Shown: positions 42,200-52,433 of the stretch, one piece after another
Numbering within the stretch: the first letter of the stretch is position 1
Layout of the letters: every line of letters begins with the position of its first letter
Assembly: GCA_018241025.1 (NCBI GenBank)
Contig: JAFEEQ010000004.1
Coordinates: 372,001 to 436,000 of the forward strand
Length of the DNA stretch: 64,000 nt
DNA from: Pseudomonadota bacterium
Lineage (GTDB): Bacteria; Pseudomonadota; Alphaproteobacteria; Micropepsales; Micropepsaceae
Direction of reading: 5' to 3'
Notes under the pieces: model-generated
Database searches by the model: none
What the model saw: the letters and a program-made list of their open reading frames with translations, nothing else
What the model was told of the DNA's origin: nothing
Position numbers and translations under genes: made by a program

Positions 42200-43344
42200 A
42201 CGGGCGGATTGGCGAAGTACGCTGCGAGGATTCGTTCGTAGAGCGCTGTCAACGTCTCTATCTCCGCGATCGGGACACACTCATTCGCCTTGTGCATGGT
42301 GCCGCCGGGCAGGCCGAGCTCCACAACGGGGCAATAGTCCTTGATGTAGCGCGCATCCGAGGTGCCGCCGGTGGTCGATAGCACCGGCGCGCGGCCTGTC
42401 ACCGCGGTCGTCACATCGCTCAGCAGCTGCGTGAACGGTCCCGGCTGGGTAAGAAACGGCTCGCCGCTGACATTGTGCGTGAAAGCCACCTGCACGCCGA
42501 ATTCCTTTTCGATCCTCACGATCTCGCTTTGAATATGCGCGACAAGCTCGGCGCTTTTGTGGCGGTCGTTGAAGCGGATGTTGAAACTCGCGCGCACTTC
42601 GGCAGGGATAACATTGCTCGCCGGGTTCCCGACATCGAGCGTCGTGAATGCGATGTTCGACTGGTCGAAATGATCGGTGCCTTCATCCAGCTTCCATCCC
42701 GCCAGCCGGGAGACGAGTGCCGCCATCGCCGGGATCGGATTGTTCGCCTGGTGCGGATAAGCGGTGTGCCCTTGCACGCCGGTCACCACCAGCTTGGAAT
42801 TCATCGTCCCGCGCCGGCCGATCTTGAGGACATCGCCCGTCGCTGCCGTCGAGGTCGGTTCGCCGACGACGCAGTGGCTGATGCTCTCGCCCTGATCCTT
42901 CAGCCAGCCCAGCACCCGCTTGGTACCGTTGGCGTTGGTTGGGCCTTCCTCGTCGCCGGTGATGAGCAGGCTGATCGAGCCGAAGGGCTTGCCCTGGCCG
43001 AGATAGTGCGCGGCCGCCGCGGCAAAACACGCCACGGCCGATTTCATGTCCACTGCGCCGCGGCCGTATAGCGTGCCACCCTCGATGGTGGCGGAGAAGG
43101 GATCGTGCTTCCACAGCTTGGCGTCGCCTGGTGGCACCACATCGGTATGGCCGGCGAAGCAGAAATTCGGCCCCTGGGTGCCGATCCGGGCATAGAGGTT
43201 CGTCACCTCCTCGAATTGGAGCCGATGACAGGCAAAGCCGAGGGGCTTGAGGAAATCTTCCAGCAACCCGATGGCGCCGGCATCGGCCGGTGTCACGGAA
43301 GGGCAACGGATCAAGGCTTGCGCAAGGGAAACAGGGTCGCTCAT
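42196..43344 (-). CDS. dapE: succinyl-diaminopimelate desuccinylase
   Basis: 382 residues. Di-zinc hydrolase of the lysine/diaminopimelate pathway. Metal-binding His/Asp in FAGHTDVVPPGD and YGRGAVDMKSA, catalytic Glu in ITGDEEGPTNANG, dimerisation domain in the middle (VQGHTAYPHQANNP) and STTGGTSDARYI near the C-terminus. Coupled to murI, so both peptidoglycan precursor steps are made together. dapD lies about 1.6 kb further on the same strand. Confidence 0.96.
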   Translation of the reverse strand: MSDPVSLAQALIRCPSVTPADAGAIGLLEDFLKPLGFACHRLQFEEVTNLYARIGTQGPNFCFAGHTDVVPPGDAKLWKHDPFSATIEGGTLYGRGAVDMKSAVACFAAAAAHYLGQGKPFGSISLLITGDEEGPTNANGTKRVLGWLKDQGESISHCVVGEPTSTAATGDVLKIGRRGTMNSKLVVTGVQGHTAYPHQANNPIPAMAALVSRLAGWKLDEGTDHFDQSNIAFTTLDVGNPASNVIPAEVRASFNIRFNDRHKSAELVAHIQSEIVRIEKEFGVQVAFTHNVSGEPFLTQPGPFTQLLSDVTTAVTGRAPVLSTTGGTSDARYIKDYCPVVELGLPGGTMHKANECVPIAEIETLTALYERILAAYFANPPV

Positions 43345-43404
43345 CAATTGCGATGTACGCGCCGGCCTCGCTATGGTCAATCGAACAGAAATCGGGAGCA
43401 CATC

Positions 43405-44283
43405 ATGGCGGGTCGTCTGGAAGGCAAGGTTGCGGTCATCACTGGTGCGGCCAGCGGGATCGGCCGCGGCACGGTCGATCTCTTCGTTGCCGAAGGCGCA
43501 AAGGTGATCGCCGCCGACATCCAGGACGATCGCGGCGCCCGGATCGAAGAACAGCACAAAGGCAAGGCACGCTATGTCCGCTGCGACGTGAGCAAGGAAG
43601 AGGATATCGCCGCGGCCGTCGCCGCCGCGGTGAAGCACTTCGGCAAGCTGACGACGCTCTTCAACAATGCCGGCACCGGAGGAACATCCGAAACTGCCGA
43701 GGGTGTCACCGCCGAAGGCTTCGATTCCGTCATGCATCTGCATATTCGGGCTGCGCTGTTCGGCATGAAATACGCGGTGCCTGAGATGAAGAAGGTCGGT
43801 GGCGGGTCGATTATCTCGACCGCTTCGGTTGCCGGACTGCAGAGCGGCTTCGGCCCGCTGCTCTATTCCATCGCCAAGGCCGGTATCATCCACATGTCGC
43901 GCGTAGCCTCGTCCCAGCTCGCGCCGCTGAACATCCGTGTTAACGCGATCTGTCCCGGCCTGATCGCGACCAACATCTTCGCCGCGGCGATCGGCATGCC
44001 GAGCCAGCTTGCGGAAACGCGTCTCGACGCCATCGCCGATGCCGCAAAGAATTCCCAGCCCCTCCAACGTGGTGGCCGCCCGCGCGACATCGCCGAGACC
44101 GCCCTTTTCCTCGCGTCCGACGGTTCGGAATGGATGACCGGGCAGGCGCTGGTGATGGATGGCGGGCTCACTGCCGGTCCGCACGGCACCGCGCAGATGG
44201 GAGTCTTTGCCCCCATCGTCCAGGCACTCGGCATGAGCGAGGAGCAGCTTGCCGAACTCGCGGCCCGTCGTCAGCCGGATTAA
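43405..44283 (+). CDS. SDR-family oxidoreductase
   Basis: 292 residues, classical short-chain dehydrogenase/reductase. The cofactor motif TGAASGIGRG lies near residue 14, followed by ADIQ (Asp suggesting NAD+ use), NNAG at about residue 90, catalytic Ser in STASVAGLQ, YSIAKAG (Tyr-x3-Lys) and NAICPGLIATN. The final 30 residues (QMGVFAPIVQALGMSEEQL) form a tail longer than usual. The substrate is unknown. GGGAG lies upstream of the start; its stop overlaps the opposing DUF805 gene by four bases. Confidence 0.92.
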   Translation: MAGRLEGKVAVITGAASGIGRGTVDLFVAEGAKVIAADIQDDRGARIEEQHKGKARYVRCDVSKEEDIAAAVAAAVKHFGKLTTLFNNAGTGGTSETAEGVTAEGFDSVMHLHIRAALFGMKYAVPEMKKVGGGSIISTASVAGLQSGFGPLLYSIAKAGIIHMSRVASSQLAPLNIRVNAICPGLIATNIFAAAIGMPSQLAETRLDAIADAAKNSQPLQRGGRPRDIAETALFLASDGSEWMTGQALVMDGGLTAGPHGTAQMGVFAPIVQALGMSEEQLAELAARRQPD

Positions 44284-44840
44284 TCGGCGAGCGGATCGGG
44301 GCCGTAACGGTTGTCACCGGCCGTCCCGCGGAAGAAGTAAAGCTCAACGAATGCCCACAGGCTGATCAACGATGCGACGGCGCGCGCGATCAACACAAGA
44401 GGTGGCTCGATTGGCGGCGGTGGCGGCGGCAGATTCTGCTGTGCGGCCCTGAAGACATCACCCAAATGAGCGAATTGCGCCGGCATCGTCAAAATCGCCG
44501 GGATGTTCAGCACGAAGGGGAGGACGAAGAAGACCAACAGCCACCATGCACTCTTGTTGCGGTCGTGGAGCCTCTTGGTGGTCACCGCAACCACGATCCA
44601 CAAATTCAACAGATAGAGCGCACACGCGACGATGCCGAAGGTCGCGAGTTGCGGCATCGCCGCGAACTGTGTGCCCGAAATTTTTCCCTGGAACAGGGCG
44701 AGGAGCGAACCCCACCCCACCATGATCCCGAACGCCGTGCCAGTGATGATCCCGAATAAGATCCCGACCAGTATCAGCGCCCACTGCCTGGCCCGGTTCG
44801 CCCGCCCGCTGAAGCTGAAAAGATAATGCCCAAGCCCCAT
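44280..44840 (-). CDS. DUF805 membrane protein
   Basis: 186 residues with four or five transmembrane helices. The N-terminal LFSFSGRANRARQWALILVG and the central WIVVAVTTKRLHDRNKSAWW are the DUF805 signature. A run of six prolines sits in the loop after the fourth helix (LPPPPPPIEPP). Function is unknown, with no genetic partner visible; dapD starts upstream on the same strand at some distance. Confidence 0.88.
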   Translation of the reverse strand: MGLGHYLFSFSGRANRARQWALILVGILFGIITGTAFGIMVGWGSLLALFQGKISGTQFAAMPQLATFGIVACALYLLNLWIVVAVTTKRLHDRNKSAWWLLVFFVLPFVLNIPAILTMPAQFAHLGDVFRAAQQNLPPPPPPIEPPLVLIARAVASLISLWAFVELYFFRGTAGDNRYGPDPLAD

Positions 44841-44919
44841 AACCGGCCCCCACCGAAGCTGCTCGTGGAGTATGCCCGAAAGCGCCGCGAAACTAAGGGT
44901 TAATCGCTGCTGCGCTGCG

Positions 44920-45744
44920 TCAATCGCGAAGCAGATCGTTGATCGAGGTCTTGGCCCGGGTGCGCTCATCCACCGTCTTGATGATGACGCCGCAATTGAG
45001 CGCCGGCTTGCCCGGCCCGCCGCCGAGCGATCCCGGCACCACCACCGAATAGGGCGGCACACGTCCCGTGATGATCTCGCCGGAATGCCGATCGACGATC
45101 TTGGTCGTCGCGGTCAGGAACGTGCCCATCGCCAGCACCGAGCCTTCGCCCACAATGACACCCTCCGCGACTTCGGACCGTGCGCCGATGAAACAATTGT
45201 CTTCGATAATTGTCGGCGCTGCCTGCAATGGCTCTAGCACGCCGCCAAGGCCCGCGCCGCCCGAGATGTGGCAATGCTTGCCGACCTGCGCACAGCTTCC
45301 CACCGTCGCCCAGGTGTCGATCATCGTGCCTTCGCCGACATGGGCGCCGACATTGACGAAGCTCGGCATCAGCACAACGCCTTTGGCAATGAAGGCTGAG
45401 CGCCGTACGATCGCGCCAGGCACGGCGCGGAAGCCGGCCGCCTGAAAGCGCGTCGCATCCCATCCGGCGAATTTGCTGTCGACTTTGTCCCACCACATCG
45501 CGTCGCCCGGCGCGCCGTCGATAAGCTTCATGGCGTTCAGACGGAAAGAAAGCAGTACGGCTTTCTTCAGCCACTGATGCACGACCCATGCACCATCGTG
45601 CTTTTCGGCGACCCGCGCCCGCCCGGCATCGAGATCGGCCAAAACGGTTTCCACGACCTCGCGCACCGCACCCTTGGTGTCCGGGCCGAGCGCAGCAGCG
45701 TTCTCCCAGGCGTCGTCGATGATGCGGGCAAGCTCGGCGGTCAT
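44920..45744 (-). CDS. dapD: tetrahydrodipicolinate N-succinyltransferase
   Basis: 274 residues, standard DapD length. Transfers succinyl from succinyl-CoA to tetrahydrodipicolinate in diaminopimelate/lysine synthesis. The left-handed beta-helix hexapeptides are visible ([20 protein letters not shown], key part [53 protein letters not shown]). The start at 45744 lies five bases past the stop of the HAD gene. A TTG nine bases further upstream is less likely. Confidence 0.96.
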   Translation of the reverse strand: MTAELARIIDDAWENAAALGPDTKGAVREVVETVLADLDAGRARVAEKHDGAWVVHQWLKKAVLLSFRLNAMKLIDGAPGDAMWWDKVDSKFAGWDATRFQAAGFRAVPGAIVRRSAFIAKGVVLMPSFVNVGAHVGEGTMIDTWATVGSCAQVGKHCHISGGAGLGGVLEPLQAAPTIIEDNCFIGARSEVAEGVIVGEGSVLAMGTFLTATTKIVDRHSGEIITGRVPPYSVVVPGSLGGGPGKPALNCGVIIKTVDERTRAKTSINDLLRD

Positions 45745-45749
45745 GGTCG

Positions 45750-46421
45750 TCAAATCCTGATCGTATTGAGGAAGGACGCAAGGTCGTCCGTTTCATGGTC
45801 GATATGCAAGTGCGGCGCATCGATGCGCCAATGCGACTGGCCAAGTCCGTCGTTGAACCAGACCGTCCTCATGCCCATGGCACGCGCCGGCACGAGATTG
45901 CGTGGGCTGTCGTCGAACAGCGCTGCCCGCGCCGGATCGAGGCCGGTCGTGGCCAACAGGGCGGCATAAGCACCGGGCTTCGGTTTAGGTACGAACTCCA
46001 TGGCGCGCGCATCGACAATGATCTCGAACAGTGCATCGACTCCGAGGCGTCGGAGGACCTCCGCGGCGAACCGACCGTCGTTATTCGTGAATACGAAACG
46101 GCGGCCCGGCAGGCGCTCCAAACCACTGCGCAACACGGAATCCGGCATCAAGTCCAAAACCTCGATGTCGTTGACCACCTCGTGATAGGCGTCCGGATCG
46201 ATACGCTCGTTCTGGATGAGACCGGCCAGCGTCGAGCCGTAGTCGCGCAGATAATCCTTCTGGATCTTCCATGCCGCGTCGCGCGGCAGGCCGAAATGCT
46301 GCTGCACATAGCGGCAGATGCGCTCTTCCATCTCCGCCTGCTCCACCGCCGTCATGGTGTAGAGCGTGTGGTCCAGGTCGAAGACCCAGGCGTCGATACC
46401 GCAAAAGTCCGGGGGATTCAT
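45750..46421 (-). CDS. HAD-family pyrimidine 5'-nucleotidase
   Basis: 223 residues. HAD motif [12 protein letters not shown] with the two catalytic Asp near residue 15, motif [12 protein letters not shown], motif [14 protein letters not shown] and motif [13 protein letters not shown]. The alpha-helical cap carries [11 protein letters not shown] and [14 protein letters not shown] as in the Sdt1-like nucleotidases that dephosphorylate UMP and CMP. Encoded immediately before dapD, an arrangement common in alphaproteobacteria. ATG at 46421 is chosen as it precedes the first conserved residues. Confidence 0.9.
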   Translation of the reverse strand: MNPPDFCGIDAWVFDLDHTLYTMTAVEQAEMEERICRYVQQHFGLPRDAAWKIQKDYLRDYGSTLAGLIQNERIDPDAYHEVVNDIEVLDLMPDSVLRSGLERLPGRRFVFTNNDGRFAAEVLRRLGVDALFEIIVDARAMEFVPKPKPGAYAALLATTGLDPARAALFDDSPRNLVPARAMGMRTVWFNDGLGQSHWRIDAPHLHIDHETDDLASFLNTIRI

Positions 46422-46535
46422 CGCGGGACATATGGGCGAAGCGGGGGTTGCTGGCAAGGCGGTAAGAATTCCTCAACCATCTCCCTTAAGCCCGCCGAAA
46501 CCGCCAATACCCAAAATCGGGGCAGGAGAGCCAGA

Positions 46536-47771
46536 ATGCCGAAGCCTGCAGCCAAGGATGCGATGCCGCGCGAAGAAGCGCTTGCGCGTCTCGAAGCGCA
46601 TGCCCGCATGGCGCGCGACGAGCTTGCCGGACGGACCGATGCCGGTTCCGACGTGCTGGACTACCTCGCACACAATGGCGCGCCGGCGACGCGCCGCGCC
46701 GTCGCTGCAAATCCAGCCGCGCCTGCCCACACCAATCGCTTCCTCGCCGACGATGGCGACGATGAGGTGCGCGCGGAGCTAGCGCGCAAGATCGCTCGCC
46801 TGATGCCACGCCTGTCGGCCGACGAGAGCACGCGCATCCGGGAGCTCACGATTGCGACGCTTGAACGCCTGGCCGGCGATCAGGTCACGCGCGTCCGCGC
46901 CATCCTCGCCGAGGAAATCAAGACGCTCGATTGCATCCCGAAGTTCATCGTCAAGAGCCTGGCCAAGGATATCGAGGCGATGGTGGCGGCTCCGATTCTC
47001 GAATATTCGCCGCTGCTTTCCGACGCCGATCTGATGGAAGTCATTGCCGCGGGGCAGGCAGAAGAGGTTCTGGCCGCCATCGCACGGCGCAAGCCGCTCA
47101 ATGCCGACGTCTCGGAGGCGATCGTTTCGTCGCTCGACATCCCGGCAATCGCTGCGCTCATCGCCAATCCGGACGCGGCGATCCGCGAGCAGACACTCGA
47201 CGAAATCGCCGCGCAGGCCGAGAAGATTCAGTCCTGGCAGGTGCCACTTGTACTGCGTGCGGATCTCTCCAGGCGCGCGATTCTCCGTATCGCGAGTTTC
47301 GTCGGCTCAAATCTCATCGAGCAGCTCGTTGGGCGCTATGGCCTCGATGAAGATATCAAGCGTGAGCTTAACAAGGAGCTGCGCCAGCGGCTGCAAAATA
47401 ATGACAAGTATGCGCCGGCCGGTTCGGCCTTACGCGATGTCGCGGACGCGCGCGCCAGCGGACGACTCGACGAAGCTTTCGTCGATTCCGCCGTCAATGC
47501 CGGCCAACGCGAGTCCGTGATCCAGGCGCTTGCCGCCCTGGGCGACGTACCCGAATTTACGGTGCGCAAGATCCTTGCTTCACGCTCGGCCAAGCCGGTG
47601 ACCGCCCTGGTCTGGCATGCCGGCCTCAGCATGCGCATCGCGTTCAAGATCCAGAGCTTCGTGATGAAGCTGACTGCCGCTGAGCTTCTTCCGGCGCGCG
47701 CGGGCGTGCATTTCCCGATGACCGAAGACGAGATGCGCTGGCATCTCGGCTATTTCGAAGTCCGTGTCTGA
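46536..47771 (+). CDS. DUF2336-domain protein
   Basis: 411 residues, almost wholly helical and without signal or membrane segment. The alternation of short helices (APATRRAVAANPAAPAHTNR, SDADLMEVIAAGQAEEVLAA, DIPAIAALIANPDAAIREQ) gives HEAT-like repeats typical of DUF2336, a family found mainly in alphaproteobacteria and often near motility or cell-cycle genes. Its precise role is unknown. AGGAGA lies upstream of the start. The 3' end overlaps the opposing DUF1036 gene by 22 bases. Confidence 0.88.
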   Translation: MPKPAAKDAMPREEALARLEAHARMARDELAGRTDAGSDVLDYLAHNGAPATRRAVAANPAAPAHTNRFLADDGDDEVRAELARKIARLMPRLSADESTRIRELTIATLERLAGDQVTRVRAILAEEIKTLDCIPKFIVKSLAKDIEAMVAAPILEYSPLLSDADLMEVIAAGQAEEVLAAIARRKPLNADVSEAIVSSLDIPAIAALIANPDAAIREQTLDEIAAQAEKIQSWQVPLVLRADLSRRAILRIASFVGSNLIEQLVGRYGLDEDIKRELNKELRQRLQNNDKYAPAGSALRDVADARASGRLDEAFVDSAVNAGQRESVIQALAALGDVPEFTVRKILASRSAKPVTALVWHAGLSMRIAFKIQSFVMKLTAAELLPARAGVHFPMTEDEMRWHLGYFEVRV

Positions 47772-48781
47772 CGCCGCATCGGCTTGACGATGCCGTTCTC
47801 GCCGACATGCAGGGCATATCCCGAAAGGCCTTTTACACGGATTTCCGCAAAACCGGCTTCAGCCAGTCCGCGCGCGCTGCATTTCCCTCGGCCCTGGATA
47901 TCGAACTCGATGTCGGCGACGCAGAACTTGGCATTACCGCCAACCAGCGGCGGTCCGTTGATCTTCTGGACGAAGACGAAGAGCGAATCGAGCCCCGACA
48001 GGTTGTCGACCACCGTCGCACAGCTTCCGGCGGCGATCTTCCACCAGCCATGACTGATCCAGTCGCCTCGCAATTTCTGTCCGATCGCCGCGGCCACGGA
48101 TTTTGCGGTGTCGTTGCAGATCGAAAAGCCGGCCGGCGTCGCCGATTTCAGCGCCTCGGTCTCGAGCGCATCGAACAGGTCACTGTTGCTGGCGCTCGGC
48201 GCCAGCTTCATGCGCTTGCGAAAATCCGCCAGCGCTTTGTCCAGGGTCTTGTCCGGCGTCCCGTCGCCGCCGCCCGCGACGGCATAGCCGATATCGCGCA
48301 GCAGGCGCTTCAGCCCGGCGATGCCGGCCTGCGGCAACGTCCGGATGGACGGCATTTCGCTAAGGGTCGCCGTCCAGGATTTGAGCCTGTGAGTGTCGAT
48401 CGCCGCGAAAGAAATCGGATAGAAGTCATCGCTCGGGCAGTTATGGTCCGGCGCCGAACTCTTCGCGGAAAAGTTCACGCTTTTCACACAAAGCGCTGCG
48501 TCGCCGCCCCAGGCACGTGGCGTGCCACTATAGGCTTGGGAACTGCGGGCATAGAGATAGTAGCTGGAAGCCGTCAGGTCGCCCGGCAGAAGAATCCGGC
48601 AAGCGCCGGGAATGACACGTTGCCAGCCTTGAACCTGGACACCGTCCTTCTGTCCGGCGCCGACCGCCGTGTAGAGCACATAGGACGTCCGGTTGCATAC
48701 CGTCATCGCTGCCTGCGCCGACTTCGGTGGCACCAGGAGCGCAAGCAACAGACCGAGAAACGCCAGACCGCGAAACGACAT
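47750..48781 (-). CDS. secreted protein with two DUF1036 domains
   Basis: 343 residues with a signal peptide (GLAFLGLLLALLVPPKSAQA). Two DUF1036 domains, each starting with a Cys-Asn pair (TVCNRTSYVLYTAVG; FSICNDTAKSVAAAIG) and including GWQRVIPGAC or GWWKIAAGSC and a second pair of Cys, flank a central helical stretch resembling a peptidoglycan-binding fold. The Cys count suggests disulfides in the periplasm. Its start shares one base with the argB stop (TAATG), so it is expressed with argB. Function unknown. Confidence 0.88.
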   Translation of the reverse strand: MSFRGLAFLGLLLALLVPPKSAQAAMTVCNRTSYVLYTAVGAGQKDGVQVQGWQRVIPGACRILLPGDLTASSYYLYARSSQAYSGTPRAWGGDAALCVKSVNFSAKSSAPDHNCPSDDFYPISFAAIDTHRLKSWTATLSEMPSIRTLPQAGIAGLKRLLRDIGYAVAGGGDGTPDKTLDKALADFRKRMKLAPSASNSDLFDALETEALKSATPAGFSICNDTAKSVAAAIGQKLRGDWISHGWWKIAAGSCATVVDNLSGLDSLFVFVQKINGPPLVGGNAKFCVADIEFDIQGRGKCSARGLAEAGFAEIRVKGLSGYALHVGENGIVKPMRRQTRTSK

Positions 48782-49680
48782 TATTCGGCGGTGATCAACG
48801 TGCCGGCACCGTGTTCGGTGAAGAGCTCGAGCAGCAGGACGTGCGGGATACGGCCGTCGAGGATGACCGCAGCGCGAACGCCGCCTTCGACGGCCTCGAT
48901 GGCGGTTTCGATCTTGGGAATCATGCCGCCCTTGATCGTGCCGTTCTTGATGAGCGCCCGTGCCTCTTCGACCGTCAGCTTCGGGATCAGCTTCTTCTCG
49001 GAATCGAGCACGCCTTCGACATCCGTAAGCAGGATCAGGCGCTCGGCGCGCATCGCGCCCGCGACCGCGCCAGCGACCGTGTCGGCGTTTATGTTGTAGG
49101 TCTCACCTTCGGCACCGACGCCGATGGGCGCGATCACCGGGACGAACTCGTTCTTCATCATGGCATGCAGAACGTCCGGGTTCACCTTCTCGGGCTCGCC
49201 GACGAAGCCGAGATCCTGTCCGTTCTTCACCAGCTTGCGCGCCAGCACGAGCGTCGAGTCCTTGCCCGAAAGCCCGATCGCCCGTCCGCCCGCAGCGTTG
49301 ATGGACGATACGATTTGCTTGTTGATCGAGCCGGTCAGCACCATCTCGACCACGTCGATCGCCGCCTGATCGGTGACGCGAAGGCCGTCGATGAAGGTGG
49401 AGGGAATCTGCAGCTTCGACAGCATGGCGCCGATCTGCGGTCCGCCGCCATGGACCACCACCGGATCGATCCCGGTCTGTTTCATCAGAACGATGTCCTG
49501 GGCGAAATCGGCCGCGGTGCCCCCGCCGACCATGGCGTTGCCGCCGAACTTCACGACAATGGTCTTCTGGTCGTATTTCAGGATGTAGGGCAGGGCTTCG
49601 ACCAGCACCCGCGCCGTCGAACGCCACCGCGCCATCACGCGCAGGTTTCGCTCCTGGCTGAATTCGTCCGTAAGCGCCAT
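48781..49680 (-). CDS. argB: acetylglutamate kinase
   Basis: 299 residues. Phosphorylates N-acetylglutamate in arginine synthesis. Phosphate-binding [13 protein letters not shown] (about residue 42), the [11 protein letters not shown] substrate loop, [15 protein letters not shown] and TDVEGVLD are present. The extra N-terminal helix (about 25 residues before the first strand) is that of the hexameric arginine-sensitive type. Lies in the rpmH-rnpA-yidD-yidC-engB-argB run common to alphaproteobacteria. Confidence 0.96.
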   Translation of the reverse strand: MALTDEFSQERNLRVMARWRSTARVLVEALPYILKYDQKTIVVKFGGNAMVGGGTAADFAQDIVLMKQTGIDPVVVHGGGPQIGAMLSKLQIPSTFIDGLRVTDQAAIDVVEMVLTGSINKQIVSSINAAGGRAIGLSGKDSTLVLARKLVKNGQDLGFVGEPEKVNPDVLHAMMKNEFVPVIAPIGVGAEGETYNINADTVAGAVAGAMRAERLILLTDVEGVLDSEKKLIPKLTVEEARALIKNGTIKGGMIPKIETAIEAVEGGVRAAVILDGRIPHVLLLELFTEHGAGTLITAE

Positions 49681-49719
49681 ATCGCAAGCCCTTGATAGCG
49701 GGGCCTTATAGCCCAAAGC

Positions 49720-50358
49720 CTATGGATGGGCCAACGCCGCGAGATGGGTTTTCAGGGGATCGAGGCCAAGGCCCCGGAACGCCGAAGTTGCATAGATCGC
49801 AGGATAGGCCGCGGTGTGCTTGCGCGCCGCGGCATCGGCCGTGGCCACGGCCGCCTCGCTTTCTCCCGCGTTAAGTTTATCGAGCTTGGTCAACACCACG
49901 ACATAGGAGACGGCGGCCTCATCCATCAGGTCCATCACCTGTTCGTCCAGCGGCCCCACCCCGCGACGCGCATCCACGAGCAGTGCGACGCGGCGCAGGC
50001 TCGCGCGGCCGCGCAGATAGGCGAAGATCAGCTCCTGCCATCCCGCCGACATCGTCTTCGAGGCCTTCGCATAGCCATAGCCTGGCAGGTCGACGAGCGT
50101 CAGCGTGTCGGCCAGTTTGAAGAAGTTGATCTCGCGCGTGCGCCCCGGTGTGTGGCTGACGCGCGCCAGCGTCTTGCGGTTGGTCAGCGCGTTGATGAGG
50201 CTGGACTTGCCGGCGTTGGAGCGTCCGACGAAGGCGACTTCCGGCAGGCTCTGCGGCGGCAGGCTGTTGATGTCGCTGGTTCCCCAGACGAAATCGCAGG
50301 CGCCGGCGAACAGCTTTTGCGCCGCCGCCAGCTCCACGGTGCTTCCGGTCTCGCTCAC
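49720..50358 (-). CDS. engB: ribosome biogenesis GTPase EngB (YsxC/YihA)
   Basis: 212 residues. GTPase needed for assembly of the large ribosomal subunit. G1 GRSNAGKSSLINAL (about residue 44), G2 region HTPGRTREINFF, G3 VDLPGYGYAKAS and G4 LTKLDKL are all intact. It starts with GTG overlapping the yidC stop (GTGA). No ATG is available without a large deletion of conserved sequence. Confidence 0.95.
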   Translation of the reverse strand: MSETGSTVELAAAQKLFAGACDFVWGTSDINSLPPQSLPEVAFVGRSNAGKSSLINALTNRKTLARVSHTPGRTREINFFKLADTLTLVDLPGYGYAKASKTMSAGWQELIFAYLRGRASLRRVALLVDARRGVGPLDEQVMDLMDEAAVSYVVVLTKLDKLNAGESEAAVATADAAARKHTAAYPAIYATSAFRGLGLDPLKTHLAALAHP

Positions 50359-52169
50359 GTGCCCTTGGCCGGGCTCGCGCCGCCGGTGAGCTTCTTCCAA
50401 GTCTCGATCAGGTTCTTGAACAGGTGAACTTCAACACCCTGGCGGTTCATGATGTACCACTGCTGCGCCACGCCGAGGATGTTGTTCCAGGTGTAGTAGA
50501 TGACGAGACCCGCCGGAAACGTCGCGAACATGAAGGTGAACATGATCGGCATCAGCCCGAACATGCGCGCCTGGATCGGATCGGCAGGCGCGGGATTCAG
50601 CTTGGTCTGAACCCATTGCGTGATGCCCATCAGGATGGGCCAGACGCCGATCGACAGGAAGGCAAGGAAGCTCGGCAGGATCGCGTGCGGGTTGAACGGC
50701 AGCAATCCGAACAGGTTGATGATCGAGGTCGGATCCGGCGCGGCAAGGTCGTGGATCCAGCCATAGAAAGGCGCTTGGCGCATCTCGATGGTGACGAAGA
50801 AGACCTTGTAGAGCGAGAAGAACACCGGGATCACGAGCAACTGCGGCACGCAGCCCGTCAGCGGGTTCACCTTCTCCCGCTTGTAGAGATCCATGATCGC
50901 CTGCTGCTGCTTCACCGGGTCGTCGGCAAAGCGTTCCTTGATCTTCTCCTGTTCGGGCTGGACCTTCTTCATCTTCGCCATCGTCTTGGCCGAAGCGTTC
51001 GCGATCGGGAAGGTCACCGCCTTTACCGCAACGGTCAGCAGAAGGATGGCAAGGCCGAAATTGCCCAGGAAGCGGTAGAAGTGATCGAGCACCCAGAACA
51101 GCGGCTGGGTGAAGTACCAGAACCAGCCCCAGTCGACGGCCATGATGAAATTGTCGATACCGGGGCTGTCCTCATAGTGGCGCAGGACGTCGACCACCTT
51201 CGCGCCGGCGAAGAGGTGTTGCGTCACGCTGATCGTCGCGCCTGCCGCGGCGGTGTGCGCGCCAAGACGATAATCGGCCTGGTAGGCCTTGCCGCCCGCA
51301 TAGGCGTCGCCAGCGAAGTGCGCGTCGAAATTCTCGCCTTGCGGCGGCACGACGGCGGCCATCCAGTACTTGTCTGTGATGCCGAGCCAGCCCTTGTTGC
51401 CGCTGAAGGCCTTGGCCGGCGTGTTGTCTTCCTTGAAGTCGTCATAAGTCGGATCGACCAGCGTGCCGTTCCAGCCGACGAAGCCCTCATGCAGGACCCA
51501 GAAGTGCTGCTCGGCCGGAACGTTGTCGCGGACCACCAGCGCATAGGGGAACAGCGTGGCCGCGCCCTTTGTCATATTGGTGACTTTGTCGGTGACCGTG
51601 AACAGGAACTTGTCGTCGACGCTGATCACGCGTGTGAAGACGAGTCCGTGTCCGTTGTTCCACTCCAGCGTCACCGGCTTGCCGGGGCTCAGCACGCTGC
51701 CGGATTTGAGTGTCCATAGCGTCTGGTCGTTCGGCATCGGCTGGCGGGAGCCGCTGGCCCAGCCGAAGTCGACGAAATAGGGATATTGCGTTCCCTTTGG
51801 CGCCAGAAGGACGATCTCGGGGCTCTTGGGATCGGTCGTTTCGCGATAGTTCTTCAGGCGCAGATCGTCGAAGCGCGCGCCCTTCAGCATCAGCGAGCCG
51901 TCGACCGACGGCGTGTCGATCTTCACACGCGGGCCGCTGGCCGCCAGCGCCTTGGCGCGGGGCATATGTGCCGGTGCGCCGGCCGCGGTCGGTACGCTTC
52001 CGGATGGCGCCGGCGGCGGCGCGGGATGCTTCTCCACCTTGGCGAGCTTGGCGGCACGGTCCTGTTCGGCCTTCATCGCCGGCTGGCCGACGAAGATCCA
52101 CCAGACGAAGAAGATCGCGCCCGACAGGACGAAGAACAGGATCAGATTGCGATTGTTGTTGTCGTTCAT
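50355..52169 (-). CDS. yidC: membrane protein insertase YidC
   Basis: 604 residues. Inserts proteins into the inner membrane, alone or with SecYEG. One N-terminal helix (NLILFFVLSGAIFFVWWIF), a large periplasmic P1 domain (about residues 75-360) and the conserved C-terminal 60-kDa core of five helices (NFGLAILLLTVAVKAVTFPI; KEKVNPLTGCVP-type loop seen as REKVNPLTGCVPQLL; PIMFTFMFATFPAGLVIYYT). It follows yidD by nine bases and is coupled to engB. Confidence 0.96.
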   Translation of the reverse strand: MNDNNNRNLILFFVLSGAIFFVWWIFVGQPAMKAEQDRAAKLAKVEKHPAPPPAPSGSVPTAAGAPAHMPRAKALAASGPRVKIDTPSVDGSLMLKGARFDDLRLKNYRETTDPKSPEIVLLAPKGTQYPYFVDFGWASGSRQPMPNDQTLWTLKSGSVLSPGKPVTLEWNNGHGLVFTRVISVDDKFLFTVTDKVTNMTKGAATLFPYALVVRDNVPAEQHFWVLHEGFVGWNGTLVDPTYDDFKEDNTPAKAFSGNKGWLGITDKYWMAAVVPPQGENFDAHFAGDAYAGGKAYQADYRLGAHTAAAGATISVTQHLFAGAKVVDVLRHYEDSPGIDNFIMAVDWGWFWYFTQPLFWVLDHFYRFLGNFGLAILLLTVAVKAVTFPIANASAKTMAKMKKVQPEQEKIKERFADDPVKQQQAIMDLYKREKVNPLTGCVPQLLVIPVFFSLYKVFFVTIEMRQAPFYGWIHDLAAPDPTSIINLFGLLPFNPHAILPSFLAFLSIGVWPILMGITQWVQTKLNPAPADPIQARMFGLMPIMFTFMFATFPAGLVIYYTWNNILGVAQQWYIMNRQGVEVHLFKNLIETWKKLTGGASPAKGT

Positions 52170-52178
52170 CCGGAAAAC

Positions 52179-52433
52179 CTATCGGGGCGGAACTGGATCG
52201 AAGCCCGACGATCCGCCGAGCCAGGTGAAAGGGTGACAGCGCGCAAGACGGCGCATGGCAAGCCCGAGGCCTTTCAGCGGACCATGCATCTCGATCGCTT
52301 CGATCGCGTATTGCGAACAGGTCGGCTGGAACCGGCAGGACGGCGGAGACATCGGCGAAAGGAAGCGGCGATAGAAGCGGATCGGTGCAATCAGCACCGC
52401 CGCGATCGCCCCACCTGTCCGCCCGTCGTTCAC
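52179..52433 (-). CDS. yidD: membrane protein insertion efficiency factor YidD
   Basis: 84 residues. Small peripheral membrane protein assisting YidC. The conserved core [20 protein letters not shown] and [18 protein letters not shown] with three Cys is clear. It starts with GTG overlapping the rnpA stop (GTGA). Lies between rnpA and yidC as is nearly universal. Confidence 0.95.
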   Translation of the reverse strand: MNDGRTGGAIAAVLIAPIRFYRRFLSPMSPPSCRFQPTCSQYAIEAIEMHGPLKGLGLAMRRLARCHPFTWLGGSSGFDPVPPR